NCBI RefSeq assembly: GCF_042100115.1
Contig: NC_091277.1
Location: 1,984,001-2,048,000, forward strand
Length of the DNA stretch: 64,000 nt
Direction: 5' to 3'
Source of the DNA: Alternaria dauci
Taxonomy: Eukaryota > Ascomycota > Dothideomycetes > Pleosporales > Pleosporaceae
Shown: one piece after another, positions 10,270 to 21,620 of the stretch
Position numbering within the stretch: the stretch's first letter is position 1
How the letters are laid out: every line of letters starts with the position of its first letter
Program-made: the position numbers and the translations under genes
Notes under the pieces: model-generated
Databases searched by the model: none
What the model was told of the DNA's origin: nothing
Seen by the model: the letters and a program-made list of their open reading frames with translations, nothing else

Positions 10270-11232
10270 ATGTCTTGGTTCACGAAGAAAGCACCTAGGG
10301 CGATCATCGCTGGTATGCATCTGACGTGCGACGAAGCCCAAATATTCATACAAGCCTGCCAAGAGCTCGAAATCTTTATGACCCACCAGACAGAGGAAAT
10401 CAAAGCCTTCCCAAGCATCCGAAAAACCGATCGTGCGCGCCGCGCCATAGATGGAATTCGAGAGCAACACCGCCGTATCTACAAACGACTCGACGACCTC
10501 GTCCTTCGCCTCCGCATCAACCACTCGAAAGGGCCATTGAGAGCAGAACTCGAGGAAGTCGCAAGAAGTATGGCGCGGAAGAAATCACTCTGGAAGGATC
10601 GCACAGGACGGTCGGACCTGGACTGGAAAGCCGCCTCGAAAAGATACTGGCCACGGATAGCAGATAACTACGCGACCCTCCTCAAAATCCTCAGCAGCTT
10701 CAGACAAGACGTCAGGAATAGCTTGCGTGACCACGAACTTTGGTCTGACGAGGCGACGAAGCGGAACCATCGCACTTGCTTCGAATCCCTTAAATCGGCA
10801 CTGAAAGGCTCTCCCCTTGGCGGTAAGCCAAAATCAAAGGGCAAACATGTCGCCTTCGAAGAGACATGTAAGATGCGGGTCTACAGCAATAGCGATGCGC
10901 CCGAGGTGGTGGGCGAGGCGGATCCGGATGCTGAATGGCACGCGTATGGGCGCGGCACTGAGTTCGTAAGGAAACTGGCCAGAGATGGAAAACGCTCGGC
11001 AAAGGAATACAATGATAGGGTGGTCAGGAGGTGGACGGATGCACAAATCGCGGCGGCTCATCGGAGATCAACACGGAACGTCGAGGCTGGTGATGGAGGG
11101 GAGCGGCAAGAAGTTCAGAAGGAAACGCGGCCGGTATCTGGGCGGCCGAGAGCAGAGACAAGAGGAGATGGAACAAGGACAAGGTATTTGTATGATGGTT
11201 ATCAGGAGACGAGAATGTTTGTCCCGCTTTGA
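10270..11232 (+). CDS. Uncharacterised basic protein, helical
   Basis: I do not recognise this gene. Intronless frame of 320 aa starting MSWFTKKAP; the frame stays open to 10141 but the upstream residues look unlike protein. The sequence is hydrophilic, rich in Arg/Lys/Glu and lacking membrane segments or signal peptide. Residues about 15-130 are predicted by eye to be mostly helical (long amphipathic stretches such as IDGIREQHRRIYKRLDDLV). A basic patch GGKPKSKGKH near 190 and Arg-rich tail could be nuclear localisation or nucleic-acid binding. An internal WKAASKRYWPRIADNYATLL segment hints at a small helical domain. Likely a lineage-restricted fungal protein. Confidence 0.6.
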   Translation: MSWFTKKAPRAIIAGMHLTCDEAQIFIQACQELEIFMTHQTEEIKAFPSIRKTDRARRAIDGIREQHRRIYKRLDDLVLRLRINHSKGPLRAELEEVARSMARKKSLWKDRTGRSDLDWKAASKRYWPRIADNYATLLKILSSFRQDVRNSLRDHELWSDEATKRNHRTCFESLKSALKGSPLGGKPKSKGKHVAFEETCKMRVYSNSDAPEVVGEADPDAEWHAYGRGTEFVRKLARDGKRSAKEYNDRVVRRWTDAQIAAAHRRSTRNVEAGDGGERQEVQKETRPVSGRPRAETRGDGTRTRYLYDGYQETRMFVPL

Positions 11233-11566
11233 AGATGGAGATTAGGTTGGCGGAAATTGGAAGCGGTCTTGAAGACGAGATGGGTGTCGGTGGATGACAG
11301 GCAGGTTTTCTCCAGCATTGGTATCCAAGTGCACGCACGAACATAAATAAGGGTCATTATTCTTCGTATATATGACGTTTGAAACAAAGATTGTTACAAG
11401 ACGTTTAAAGAAATACTGCTTCCATTTGATTCTCTCGCATACTAGTTTAGCTTGTCTGGTTAAGTCGCCTCGAGATGTAGAAGGTAGACCTTGGCTCAAA
11501 AGCCTCAATACTTATGTACAACATCTATATGCATATACTCCTTTTCTAGCCTTCGTTCAAAAGGTG
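11233..11566. other. Convergent 3' intergenic region
   Basis: About 330 bp between convergent stops. AT-rich with presumed polyadenylation sequences. Nothing else seen. Confidence 0.45.
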
Positions 11567-12391
11567 CTACAGGTACATAGAGATAATCCAGGCGAAGTAT
11601 CCATGAAGCAGTATTGCAGGTACAGGAGGAATCGCAATCAACCAATGACACTCTCCACATCGTGTCAAATACAACAGCGTCAACAAGTATAAAATCCACA
11701 ACGGTACGTACACTTTCCATCCAGCTGTGAGCAATTCCATCTTCTCCACGCGCCGCCACACAACATGGAGATTTTCACCCCCGCATTCCTCCTTCTCAGT
11801 TCGGACATTCCAGAGGAACAACTTTCTGTCTGGTCGACTGTCTCGGTGCCGTGTGAAAAGGAAGTCTGGAGCACCGTGCCAGCAGAGATCTATGTTCTTT
11901 ATAGTAAACCGACTCAGTCTCATGCGTATACTCTCAGTGTTGATGTACCTGTTCATCGCGATGTGAAACTCTTCAAATGTCGCGTACATAATAGGCGATC
12001 GGAACAACGCGGCGGGACAGTCTGGACAGAAACTGACTCTGACGTCTCGAATCCATGTCCAATGCCAGGGTATGAGATCTAGAGCATCAGGTTGAGGGCC
12101 GAAGAATAGCTCGATGGGTACCTCGATCGTGATGGACGAAGTGTGAAGCATTCCATATGCCGACTCATGAATCCGGATGCCGTAGGGGGCTAGATATTCT
12201 ACGAACCGATCGTAGGCTTGGAATATGCTCTTCTGTGCTTCAAAGTTCCACTCCTTACGGACTAGGCGGCAGATTTGACGAAGACTGGAATAATCGGCGG
12301 GGTCTGTGTGAGCCGGTAAGAGGTGTTGGTAGATGTTGACGCGCACTTCAGATGGTAGAGCTAGGAAGGGGCTTGTGTCGCTTCTGGGCAT
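11567..12391 (-). CDS. F-box-like protein with C-terminal membrane segments
   Basis: Intronless frame of 274 aa. The N-terminus (FLALPSEVRVNIYQHLL then LRQICRLVRKEW) resembles the fungal F-box-like opening found in many expanded families. Residues 60-200 show the loosely conserved body typical of such proteins (for example WIRDVRVSF, then YATFEEFHIAM). The last about 45 residues are strongly hydrophobic: VPLWILYLLTLLYL and a second stretch around VPAILLHGYFAWIISMYL. Two C-terminal helices would anchor the protein in a membrane, which is unusual for this class. A 3' intron before the hydrophobic part was considered, but no consistent splice pair was found. No catalytic motif is visible. Confidence 0.6.
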   Translation of the reverse strand: MPRSDTSPFLALPSEVRVNIYQHLLPAHTDPADYSSLRQICRLVRKEWNFEAQKSIFQAYDRFVEYLAPYGIRIHESAYGMLHTSSITIEVPIELFFGPQPDALDLIPWHWTWIRDVRVSFCPDCPAALFRSPIMYATFEEFHIAMNRYINTESIRMRLSRFTIKNIDLCWHGAPDFLFTRHRDSRPDRKLFLWNVRTEKEECGGENLHVVWRRVEKMELLTAGWKVYVPLWILYLLTLLYLTRCGECHWLIAIPPVPAILLHGYFAWIISMYL

Positions 12392-13780
12392 GACGGGAGA
12401 CGCTAGATTTTAATGGTTGTTGTGCTTCAATCGAGTGGGCTCGCTGAAAAGGTTCGAAATTGTCTGGGATATAAATGGGAGCAGTGTTACAAGCCATGCT
12501 GGTGAATGTCCTTTGAACGACCGATCAAAGTCGCACCGGCGATATCGACAGCAGATTCACGCCCAGAGGTAAAGAAAAGAGGAACACGCCACGACAATTC
12601 ACCTGAGGTAGGTTGCGAAGGCGGTATGAAAGCGCTAGTCACTGATGAATGAATTGGAAAAACATTGCGTGTCAGTAGAATGTTCGGGGAGGTCCAAATC
12701 ATTCCTGCTTTGAACACCGCACTTGGGTGTGAACATTGGTAGGCTTGATGAACCAATAGTTACGCGCCTCCGATTCACCCTCCGGAAGTAAGAGCTCAAG
12801 TTAGAATCCGAAGGTTGTGCCTGGCGTAGTCAATGCAGGCTAAAGAGCAGGCGGCATATAAGGCTATTTCAAGGACCTAAGAAGTGTTGATTGGAAAGAG
12901 GCAAACAGTAACAAATCCATACGAGAAGATTTCTGAGGCGATAGAACATGACAAGGTGATAGATGTATCAAGTGAAGCCGGTGCTGCACTCTTGGCCGTC
13001 CATTTGTACTAAGTTTGATACTCCGGCCGGATCGTGATCTTCTCTAGGACCACGGCATGTATATATACGGTTGCTTGCGTCCCATCGTGGCCGAGATTGA
13101 TATTACGGTAACGATTTAATCTCACACGCCCCCACAGAACGCTTGGAACACACTCTCTTCCTTCAGACATAACAATGCCATTTATGTTCGTTCGGAAGCG
13201 GTGTGGATGAAACGCTGCCAGTGTGCATAGCAGTGGGGCCAGAATACCAGTTGTGCAGCCAGGGCTGTCCCGTTCCGGGCCCGGTACCAGCTACTTTCGG
13301 TAAGCGACTGTCATTGTCCTAGACAAAGATCATCTTATTGACTCGTTGCGTATATGAGTGAAAATCGCGTCGCGCCGGGTAATGAGGCATTGCGGTGTGG
13401 CTCGATTGGTGCGGCACAGCTCTGACGCCGGAAGCGATGTTTCAAGTCAATGCAGTTATCGGGAACCGGCGTACGTCGCGAATGTAGAATTATAGAAGTG
13501 GCGAGCTGCATTATGTTGTTTGGAAGTTGCACGACTGCCAACTGTAATGAGCGCGCTCCGCGGCTAGACTGATTCAGGATCTGTCCCCACTTGCCCGTTG
13601 TGATTGGTTAGACTGAGATGTGCTCCGTCATTACTGTTCTACTCCTACTCCCATGCAAGATCATCGAATTAGCGAATGCATTGGTTTGAGTATTTTACAT
13701 TCATATAAACATTTAGCTAAGTTTAATGCTCCAGCGATGAGACCATTATCAATACCCATGTCCTGCTCTCATCAGATCAT
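12392..13780. other. 1.4 kb intergenic stretch
   Basis: Between two minus-strand genes; no convincing frame on either strand. Contains perfect GC-rich palindromes TCCGGCCGGA (13022-13031) and CCGGGCCCGG (13275-13284), plus a TATATATAC stretch near 13058. The palindromes could be Zn2Cys6-type sites (CGG pairs) for the F-box-like gene, which is inference. Confidence 0.5.
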
Positions 13781-14359
13781 CTACTCCGGATCGCTCCAAC
13801 CGTCCTGTCTACGGAGCGCCTTTCCAAGTTCCTTAACTACATCACCCAGCGGCTTTTTAACTTGCCATTGGTACACCGCAACGACACCCTGCACACTCTG
13901 TATATCCACCTTCCCATTCTCCCGTCTTCCACTAACCATTGTCCGACTCATTTCCATGAACGCCTCAGAAAGAGCCTGTACCGCCCCTTGAGCATTTCCA
14001 AATGTGTCCGACACCTTGAGACCATTCTGAAGAATGGACTGACCACGCGTAGTGAACTCGTCAATAATCTCCTTACGCTTCTTTTCAAACGCAACACCCA
14101 TGTCGTGGAAGCTCTCGATCTGAGCGTCGATATCGGATTCGAGTTGCTTCAGCGTTCCCAAGGTCTGTTCAGTGTCTTTGCGTGTCAGGACGGTGCCGTA
14201 GATACGGGACACCTGGCGAGCACGCCTACGCTCTTGTTTTCGACGACGCTTCTTGGAGGCATCGGTTTCGAACTCGTCATCGGATTGGGGTGATGTAGAG
14301 TCTTGGAGTGCGGCGGAGAAGCGACCGTGGCCGAGCAGAAAGGAAGTAAAGCCTGGCAT
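13781..14359 (-). CDS. Uncharacterised nuclear-type coiled-coil protein
   Basis: Not recognised as a named family. Single exon, 192 aa starting MPGFTSFLLGHGRF; the frame is open upstream to 14491, but that segment reads like 5' leader. After an acidic stretch (SDDEFETDASKKRR) comes a strong bipartite-like basic signal KKRRRKQERRRAR near residues 36-48, suggesting nuclear localisation. Residues 55-150 look like a helical coiled coil (LGTLKQLESDIDAQIESF and following). The C-terminal part ends in DVVKELGKALRRQDGWSDPE. No enzyme motif is seen. A CACGTG element lies about 52 bp upstream of the chosen start at 14411-14416. Confidence 0.65.
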   Translation of the reverse strand: MPGFTSFLLGHGRFSAALQDSTSPQSDDEFETDASKKRRRKQERRRARQVSRIYGTVLTRKDTEQTLGTLKQLESDIDAQIESFHDMGVAFEKKRKEIIDEFTTRGQSILQNGLKVSDTFGNAQGAVQALSEAFMEMSRTMVSGRRENGKVDIQSVQGVVAVYQWQVKKPLGDVVKELGKALRRQDGWSDPE

Positions 14360-15115
14360 ATTGGATGTCGTGGTGGTGGTTTGGTTTATATGACGCTCGG
14401 AGAAGTCCGGCACGTGTGCTGATAACGATAAATGTGGGTGGTCAAAGCGAAATGTTTGGTGCGGTTGAAAAGGTAGTGCAAATGTAGGCACGAAGCTTCA
14501 AGGCGCTGCAATTTCTGGTCTTTGATTTAGTGGTAGGCGCCTTGCATGACGCACAGAACACGCCTGCCTCCGGGCCACAAGAGCCTCTGTATTCACAAGG
14601 AGCTTGCTAGAACCTGCACAATCGCATCAATGAACTGACAATCACGTTTGTTTCACTAGCAGCACGGAATTTGCGTGAACAAGTGAAAACGTACAGTGCG
14701 AGCAGAAACATTCTTGTCCTTGCGCGACAGACGGAACGCTTGTAGTATTTATGAATATCCACAAGTAACAAGACAACGTCTCAGAACAAGTGTTCGACGG
14801 CCGATTTCGATCAGACTAAGAAGCCTAGTGGTAATATTCCATACTTGCCTTTTCACAGCAGCTCCAGACTCGTGCTGCGAAGCCGAACCGGACAAGGTTT
14901 CAGATCAAGTGCTGATATTTCCCGAACCAGCATGGTTGTTGTGCTTGATCGAAGTGGGAGTAGAGCAATTTAGACAAAGTCATCCGCGGGCAAAGGTGTA
15001 CCAATCTAGGTGCGGTAACAGGTCGCTTTCGCCGTATCATCCAAACGGTCCTGGTAGTAGTCCAAGGTGGCAGTAGGGTGCTATCGAAGCCGATCCTCTG
15101 TCCGAGAAGTCAGCT
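14360..15115. other. Intergenic region between two minus-strand genes
   Basis: About 0.75 kb: 5' region of the coiled-coil protein gene (with CACGTG at 14411-14416) and the 3' side of RPB4. A plus-strand frame at 14696-15076 lacks protein-like character. Confidence 0.45.
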
Positions 15116-15749
15116 TCAGAGTCGTTTGACCATCTTGTTAATTTTTTCCAACTCACGCATTTTGTTCAGCTCGTCCAGGATCAACTGGAGCTCCTCCTCG
15201 TCCATGTTCAGCGAGGGAATGAGAGTAGTGGCTTCCTCGGCAGTGTCTGGGGTCAGGGTTCCTAACACTGTTGTCAGCACAGCGCTTCCACTCTTCTGGC
15301 TCATGTATTACCCAGCAGCGCCTTCTCGACGACCGAGATCTCGGGATGGGCATCGAAGAGGGCGGCGATTGAGTGCAGACTGTCCTCTTCCTTGTAGCGG
15401 GCAAAGTTGTCGAGGTAGTCGAGAAACTGCGTGATGGTTCTGCTGCAGTCAGCACGGCCCTTGATCCTGCGACTCGTGTGACAACTCACATGCTGTCGTT
15501 GTATATCCTGTCGCGCAGCGGGTTGTTCTCGGGGTCCTTCTTCTTCCGTGCCTCGTGGACGGCTGTGACGACGGCGCGCGCTTCCGAGACAGACAGGGCG
15601 TGGACGTCTTCGAAATCGCCCAGCTTGATCTCGGAGCCCATTTCCTCCTCCTGCTGCACCGGGGGCTTTGGGCGCGAGACCAGCCTCGGGGCCTTGAACA
15701 CGGGCGGCTCCTGCCTCTGCGGCGGCGCATTCTCCGATTCTCCTTCCAT
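15116..15749 (-). CDS. RPB4: RNA polymerase II subunit RPB4
   Basis: Small subunit that pairs with RPB7 to form the stalk of nuclear RNA polymerase II, acting in initiation and in mRNA export and decay. Exons 15749-15490, 15439-15312, 15261-15116, giving 177 aa; introns of 49-50 nt are in phase. The N-terminal about 45 residues are Pro/Glu-rich, as in other fungal copies. The conserved core begins IKLGDFEDVHALSVSEARAV and continues through ITQFLDYLDNFARYKEED and IPSLNMDEEELQLILDELNK, the HRDC-like C-terminal helices. Overall length is a little above the yeast core but normal for filamentous ascomycetes. It is divergently arranged with the LIM-RhoGAP gene, separated by 1.2 kb. Confidence 0.92.
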
Positions 15750-16949
15750 GGCGGGTAGACGGTGGGGTGAGTGATTGAGCGGTCTTTGTTTTGGATGCGA
15801 CGAGATGTGGTGACTTGGGTGGCGAGCAAGCTCGGTCCTGCTAGTGAAAGCGGCGAAGCTAGCGTGTGCGTGCGTGCGAGAGCAAGGGACGGTTCTGGCA
15901 GCAGCGACGGGCGTACCTTGCAGTCGCGAGCAACAGGCTGGACGGGGTGGAAGTCGCGACTGTCAACATGTCGAACGCCAAGGCCCAAGAGCGCTAGCAT
16001 GTCAGCCATGAACCTTGAAACAAGCGGCTTGAACAGCCTTCCCCGCTGGCCTCGATCGGGTGCCTAATGCTCGAGGGACAGGCTGCCATGTGCCGAGGAT
16101 GCCGTGGGAAATAACTCGTGTGCGTGTGTGTGCGTCTACGTAGTGCATTTTTGTGAAGGATGCGTATCGCGCATGGCTAGCTGTATACGCAGCCGAGGGC
16201 AGAGGAGAGGTGCATAATGCCCTCTAATGCCGGCGTCGCCCAGGGCTAAAATAAGGTCAAGGGGTCGATGCTGCTGCCGGGCATGCTCATGTGCATCGCA
16301 ATCAGCTTTTCACCAAAGCGGCCTAGCCCGTCCATGGACATGCGTCCTCTCCTCGAACATTGACCACAGCCGCAGTGACACAGCAACCACCACCAGCCTC
16401 ACACGTCCAGACGCCTGCTGCGAACCTCGCGCCAAGCATCGAGTGGTTGCGCTTCTGCGAGTTGCATGTCCATTGTCGCTCAATCCCTCTGCGTGCCCGT
16501 CCCGCCCTGACCGCGTTTCATCCATCCACCGCTCAGGGTCCTCGTCCTATGCCCCCCATAGCACGCCCGCCCTAATTCACCACAACGCCTCGCCCGTCTG
16601 CCGCGGCCGCATGCCGAACCAGTTGCTTTTGCGCCCATTGTACATAGCATCCCTTGGACGCTCGACTCTGCACTCTGCCACCGCCTGCGCATCCACACAC
16701 AGAGCGCCCTCGCCGACGCACCGCCGCCCGTCGACCCTTGGCCACCTGCCCGGATAGATCGATCCACCCGCGACTCGACACCCCTCCCGTCGCCGATACC
16801 CGCCTACACGACGCCGTCTTCTGCACCGCGGCCTCTGTACGCACCCTCGCCTCCCTGTCACGCGCCCCTCGCACCCGCGGCTACGACACGAACCCGCCAC
16901 GAAACCCTGCTTCCCCCGACGAGCATCATCGAAGCTGGCGTAGCTGGAC
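15750..16949. other. 1.2 kb bidirectional region RPB4 / LIM-RhoGAP
   Basis: Shared 5' region of two conserved genes. From about 16350 to 16949 the plus strand is C-rich (many CACC, CCGCC, CTCGCC) and probably a long 5' UTR of the RhoGAP gene. Open frames here on both strands are GC-driven and overlap each other, so I do not call them. Confidence 0.5.
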
Positions 16950-19900
16950 ATGGGAACACCGGCGGAGGGACCGCCTCCCATGGATCATCAGGGCCCCCAG
17001 TCTCAGTACAACGCCTACGACCCGCGCAATGGTGGCCTCTCGAGGCGAGCCACCGACGAGGCCGCATCCTCGTCCAACAGTCTTGCGCCCTACGACCGCA
17101 CCAACCACCCCACGCGATCGTCGACCGACCCTGGCGACCAGAACCAGGCCGTCGCGAAACCAAAGCGTAGCGGCAAGATATGCGGGAAATGCGGAGAGGG
17201 ACTGACTGGACAATTCGTGCGGGCGTTGGGCGATACGTACCATCTGGAATGCTTTACCTGTCACGTAAGACACCCGTGTTGTTTTCTTAGAAATGGAGGA
17301 ATTGGGCGTCTGCATGTCTTTGTGCCCTGCCGCGGCTAGAGTAGTTGGCGCATTGCTGTTCAGGATGGACCACTCCCTGCATTCTTGAGCGCTTGATTTC
17401 TCCATGTAACACCATTGATCATCTTGCTGACCTGCGTCTAGGACTGCGGCAAAATTGTTGCATCCAAGTTTTTCCCCGTCCCCGACAAGCCACCCGGGCA
17501 GTATCCCCTCTGCGAGACAGACTACTTCCGACGGCTCGACCTGCTTTGCTTCGAATGCGGGCAAGCCCTCCGTGGCTCATACATCACAGCGCTCGACCGC
17601 AAATACCACATTGAGCACTTTACCTGCTCCGTGTGCCCCACGGTCTTTGGCGCATCCGACAGCTACTACGAGCACGAGGGAAGCGTCTACTGTCACTACC
17701 ACTACTCCACCAAGTTCGCTCAACGGTGCAACGGCTGTCAGACATCGATTTTGAAACAGTTTGTCGAAATCTTCCGAAATGGTCAGAACCAGCATTGGCA
17801 TCCCGAGTGCTACATGATCCACAAATACTGGAATGTCAGGCTACATTCCACAGGCCAACCCGTCATCGAGCGGATGCAAGATGCTGATGGCGACGCGACG
17901 GACGAGGTGCGCGAGAGTGTGCGCCAACAGGAAGAAGAGATCGAGGCCAAAGTCAATTGGATCTGGAAGACCCTATCGGCTTTCGAGGAAAAGTCCGCGA
18001 CCTGCATCTCCGACATGCTGCTCCATGTCAGTAACGGGGCTTACGTTGACGGCGTCATGGCAGCCAAGAAGTTCATCGTGCATGTCGAACTGCTTTTTGC
18101 GGCTGCAGATGCGCTCGACGGGCAATTGATCACCAGGACGCCCAAGGGACTGACCTACTCCCGCGAATCGAAGCTGCTCTGTAAGAAAGTGGTAGCCTTC
18201 TTTGCGCTTCTTACCCAGTCCCAGGGTACTGGCGTCCGACGACTGGGCGTAACCCAAGAACTGCTGTCACTAGTCACTGGTTTGGCCCACTACCTAAAGC
18301 TCCTCATCCGCATATGTCTGCAGGGTTCTCTAAAATTAGAGCGCGAAACGCGGAGCTCGACTGGTTTGACCAACTTCCTTACCCAAGTCAACTCACTCGA
18401 CGCGCGGTTGGAAGACGAGGCCCAAAGGGACCAGGTAGCTGAGTCCGCCCGGCTTGTCCCAAGATGGGCCGACGCATGTCCTATTTGCGATGCCCAGGTC
18501 GAAGACAAGTGTTTGCATCTGAACAACATGTCGTACAATTACAGCTGTATGGTGTGCCGTGGGTGCAACGCTGACCTGCGCCATGACACTCAGAATGCTT
18601 ATTGGAGTAAATCCATGCGAAGCATCTTTTGTCCGGCATGTGCCGCAGCGCAGCCAGATGCTGAGAATGGCTTCGAGCAGGTCACCAAACTGCGTCAATA
18701 CGTGCACCTCCTAAACGTAGCGCATGCCCGTCTCATGGCGACTCTGCGGTCCAGTGGCGCACTACCACACACCTCAGGTAAGAAAAACTCTCCTACAGAT
18801 CACACCGTCACCACTCATCTTGACACCTCGACTCAGATTTCTGGAGCCGCTTCCGAGATTACATTCGTCCCACTAATGACTTGTAGATGATCCTAACCTG
18901 GCAGGTTATGATTCCACACAAGGACATCGCCTTGGCGATGATCCACCTCACTTGCGACCCGACACTCGCTCCAAGTCGTATGGAGGGACATCGGCGACAG
19001 ATAGTCAAACCAGCAACAATGCCGCATACGAGCAATCCATGTCCGACATCAAGCGCCTAAGATCAACGCGACTTGACAAGCATCTCTCCAATACCATGAA
19101 ACGTGCGCGCCAGTCGCGAATCATTGACGGTCCGGAGGGCCTCGGTTCTGGCGGAGACGGGCAGCTTCCAGGAGGCATGCAAATCGTCCAGGAACGCGAA
19201 ATTACGAATGAAGCCGACGCTGTAACACTCGCTGTAAACTCCCTTGCCCTGGACGATATCGCACGTATGGCCGCTTTGGAACAGCAACGAGAGCAGCGCC
19301 CGAATGCATTCCGTGCCGGTGGAAGCGCACTACTAGGACGGGATGACCAACCCAGACTTCAGAACGGTCACCGTCGTGATTTCTCTGGAGGTCAGGAACT
19401 CCAACAAATATCAGAGGGCCGTTCGCGAACCTACTTCTCGGAACTCTCGCCGCTTGAGTACTTCAAGCTGAAGGGCCTTGCAGTGCTTCAGCTCGGACTT
19501 CTGCTTGACGACAGCCAGTACAACCAGGGCGATCTTCTCGACCTTATTGAATCAAAGAAAAACAATTTCTGGGGCAAGATCGGGTTCGGCAAAGCGTTCA
19601 AGGCCGACAAAAGCAAACCAAAGAAGGGCGTTACAGGAGTCGAGAAGCCGGTTTCCGACAAAGCAACCTTCCGACAATCGCTTGAATACCTTGTCGAAAA
19701 GTATGGCGATGAGTGCACAGAAGGTGTAGGACCGGGCGCTCTCAAGGTTCCAGCTCTGCTGCAAGACTGTATCACTGCGATGAGAAGTATGGACATGTCC
19801 ATTGAGGGGGTGTTCAGGAAAAATGGTAACCTCAAGGCTCTACGCGAGCTTGAGGAGGAAATCGACGCCAACGGTGTTCAAAAGGTCGATCTCAACACCA

Positions 19901-20845
19901 AGAACCCGGTCATTCTCGCCAACCTCTTGAAGCGCTTTCTCCGGTTGATGCCTGAGCCGGTCTTGACATTGAAGCTTTACAGGCTGTTCATGGTAGCTAA
20001 TGGTAAGTTTCTCCTGATTGTGCACACGATATTTGACTAACCGAAGCAGACATTGAGGATGAAGCGCAAAGAAAGAAAGTCCTGCATCTAGTGCTTTGCC
20101 TACTGCCCAAAGCCCACCGCGACACCATGGAGGTTTTGTTCTGCTTCTTGAATTGGGTATCGTCTTTCCACACCGTAGACGAAGAAACAGGTAACAAGAT
20201 GGACACATGGAATATCGCCACCGTGATGGCTCCAAACATTCTACGCGAAAGCAACGACAAAGAAGTAAAGAGCGTGGATCAGGGTGCTGTCAAGGTCGTG
20301 TTCGATCTCATCGAGAACAACGATGAGTTCTCAGAGGTGTGTTGCATCATCATTATCTTCTTGTCCAACTCTAACGCATCCAGGTACCCCCCGAAATCAT
20401 GGAACTACTCAGCGACGAAGTGTCCGACATGAGCGCAAAAGAAATCATGCGACAATGGGAGCAGCGGGGGAAGAATCCTCTGTCGGCCCCTACGCCGTTG
20501 CCTAGGGACCAAACCGGTACAGCTTCCAGGAAAGACCAGCGTAATGCGCCTCAAATTACGACAGCGGACAACAACCCCTCAGCACAGGTTGGTGAGGCGT
20601 CAGTCCGTCAGGTCCCAGGTGCTGGCGCTGGCGCCGGCGCAGGCGCGGGCGGTCCAGCAACGGCTTCCGGTAGCAATCAGCACAGCCCCACCCCAGGATA
20701 TGACCGAAATGCACCTAATCCTGCATTCGCCCAGAATACACCAGCTCCAGCTGACGGTCATCGCACTGCATCGCCTCATCGGCACAGCTATCGCTCGCCT
20801 GGTTTCCAAAAACACACACAGATTGGCACTGCGGGCGCTGGATGA
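16950..20845 (+). CDS. rga1: LIM-domain Rho GTPase-activating protein (Rga1-like)
   Basis: Stimulates GTP hydrolysis by Rho/Cdc42-type GTPases, controlling polarity and wall synthesis at growth sites. Five exons: 16950-17264, 17442-18777, 18887-20002, 20050-20336, 20384-20845, giving 1171 aa, the usual size for the group. LIM1 starts at CGKCGEGL (about residue 77) and is split by intron 1. LIM2 has CFECGQALRG then HIEHFTCSVC, and a third LIM-like finger is at about 470-525 (CPICDAQ to FCPACA). The central region holds helices (SVRQQEEEIEAKVNWIWK). The RhoGAP domain spans about 834-1010. Its arginine finger is the Arg in IEGVFRKNGN, followed by NLLKRFLRLMPEPVL and WNIATVMAPNIL. The C-terminal tail is low complexity with a Gly-Ala dipeptide run. 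The 177-nt first intron is long for this window. The start matches a normal Met-Gly opening. Confidence 0.92.
20618..20653 (+). repeat. In-frame GGY-GCN hexamer run coding Gly-Ala repeats
   Basis: Six imperfect six-base units inside the last exon of the RhoGAP gene, coding GAGAGAGAGAGG. Repeat-number variation here would change linker length without shifting frame. Confidence 0.8.
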
Positions 20846-21620
20846 GACATGACAACTCTCTTTTTGGGACCGTACCGGAGTACATGGCGTTGACTGCATG
20901 CACCGTTTTCATGGCTTGAGCGAAAAGCATTCGATATGCGGCGATCCTATTCTATACCCCTGGCCACAGTCTACGTTATGACATCTAGACTGGCCAGTCA
21001 TCTTCACGCATCGGCTTAACATAAGTCTGACGATTATTTGACTGCATTGTAGCATCTTGTGCTGCTTGATGCACACTGGAGGGACATTTTTTGCAGCATT
21101 GGTACAGGCGTTTCTGGGTAATCACATGTGCCATATACGATCTTGGCATTGTTTACAGCGGCGCGAGCACGCGCGTGGGAAGGCCTGTAGAGGAAATGGT
21201 TGGAGCGCAAAGAGCACCTCGGATTGAGGACGGGTAGGCTCTCACGGCGGAGAGATGCATACAAGGCATATAAACTACTACTGTAGAGGCCGAGTAAGCA
21301 GGTGTGGATAATGTATGGAAGTTGCCCGATGTAGTCTTCAAAGGCCCCCGTTGCCTGCCGTTGGTAGATGCTTCAAGGCCTCATGTAGGTATCTGATGAT
21401 TCTATCCCCTCTCTTCATCTTGTCATTCACCTACTCGTTGGTTTTGGTTGCGATGGACGCGTCGTCCTCATCTCCATCGCGCTTGGCAAGTACCCAACCC
21501 GACCCACTTTTGCTAGATTCACCTCTCATCGCCTGTGACACATCCGGATTTCAGTTGTCAATTTGTTCTTTTTTTTTTCGCTCTTTCTGTACACACATTG
21601 TAATCGTAAATCGCACCGAG
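20846..21620. other. Intergenic region RhoGAP / RBR ligase
   Basis: About 0.77 kb. Ends in a pyrimidine-rich leader with a ten-T run at 21569-21578, just before the RBR start. An in-frame ATG at 21453 could lengthen the RBR protein by 56 residues. Nothing else recognised. Confidence 0.5.

Noticed and set aside
16227..17205. Long open frames on both strands upstream of the RhoGAP gene
   Set aside because: They overlap each other in a GC- and C-rich 5' leader and encode Arg/Pro/Ser-rich sequence without any domain.
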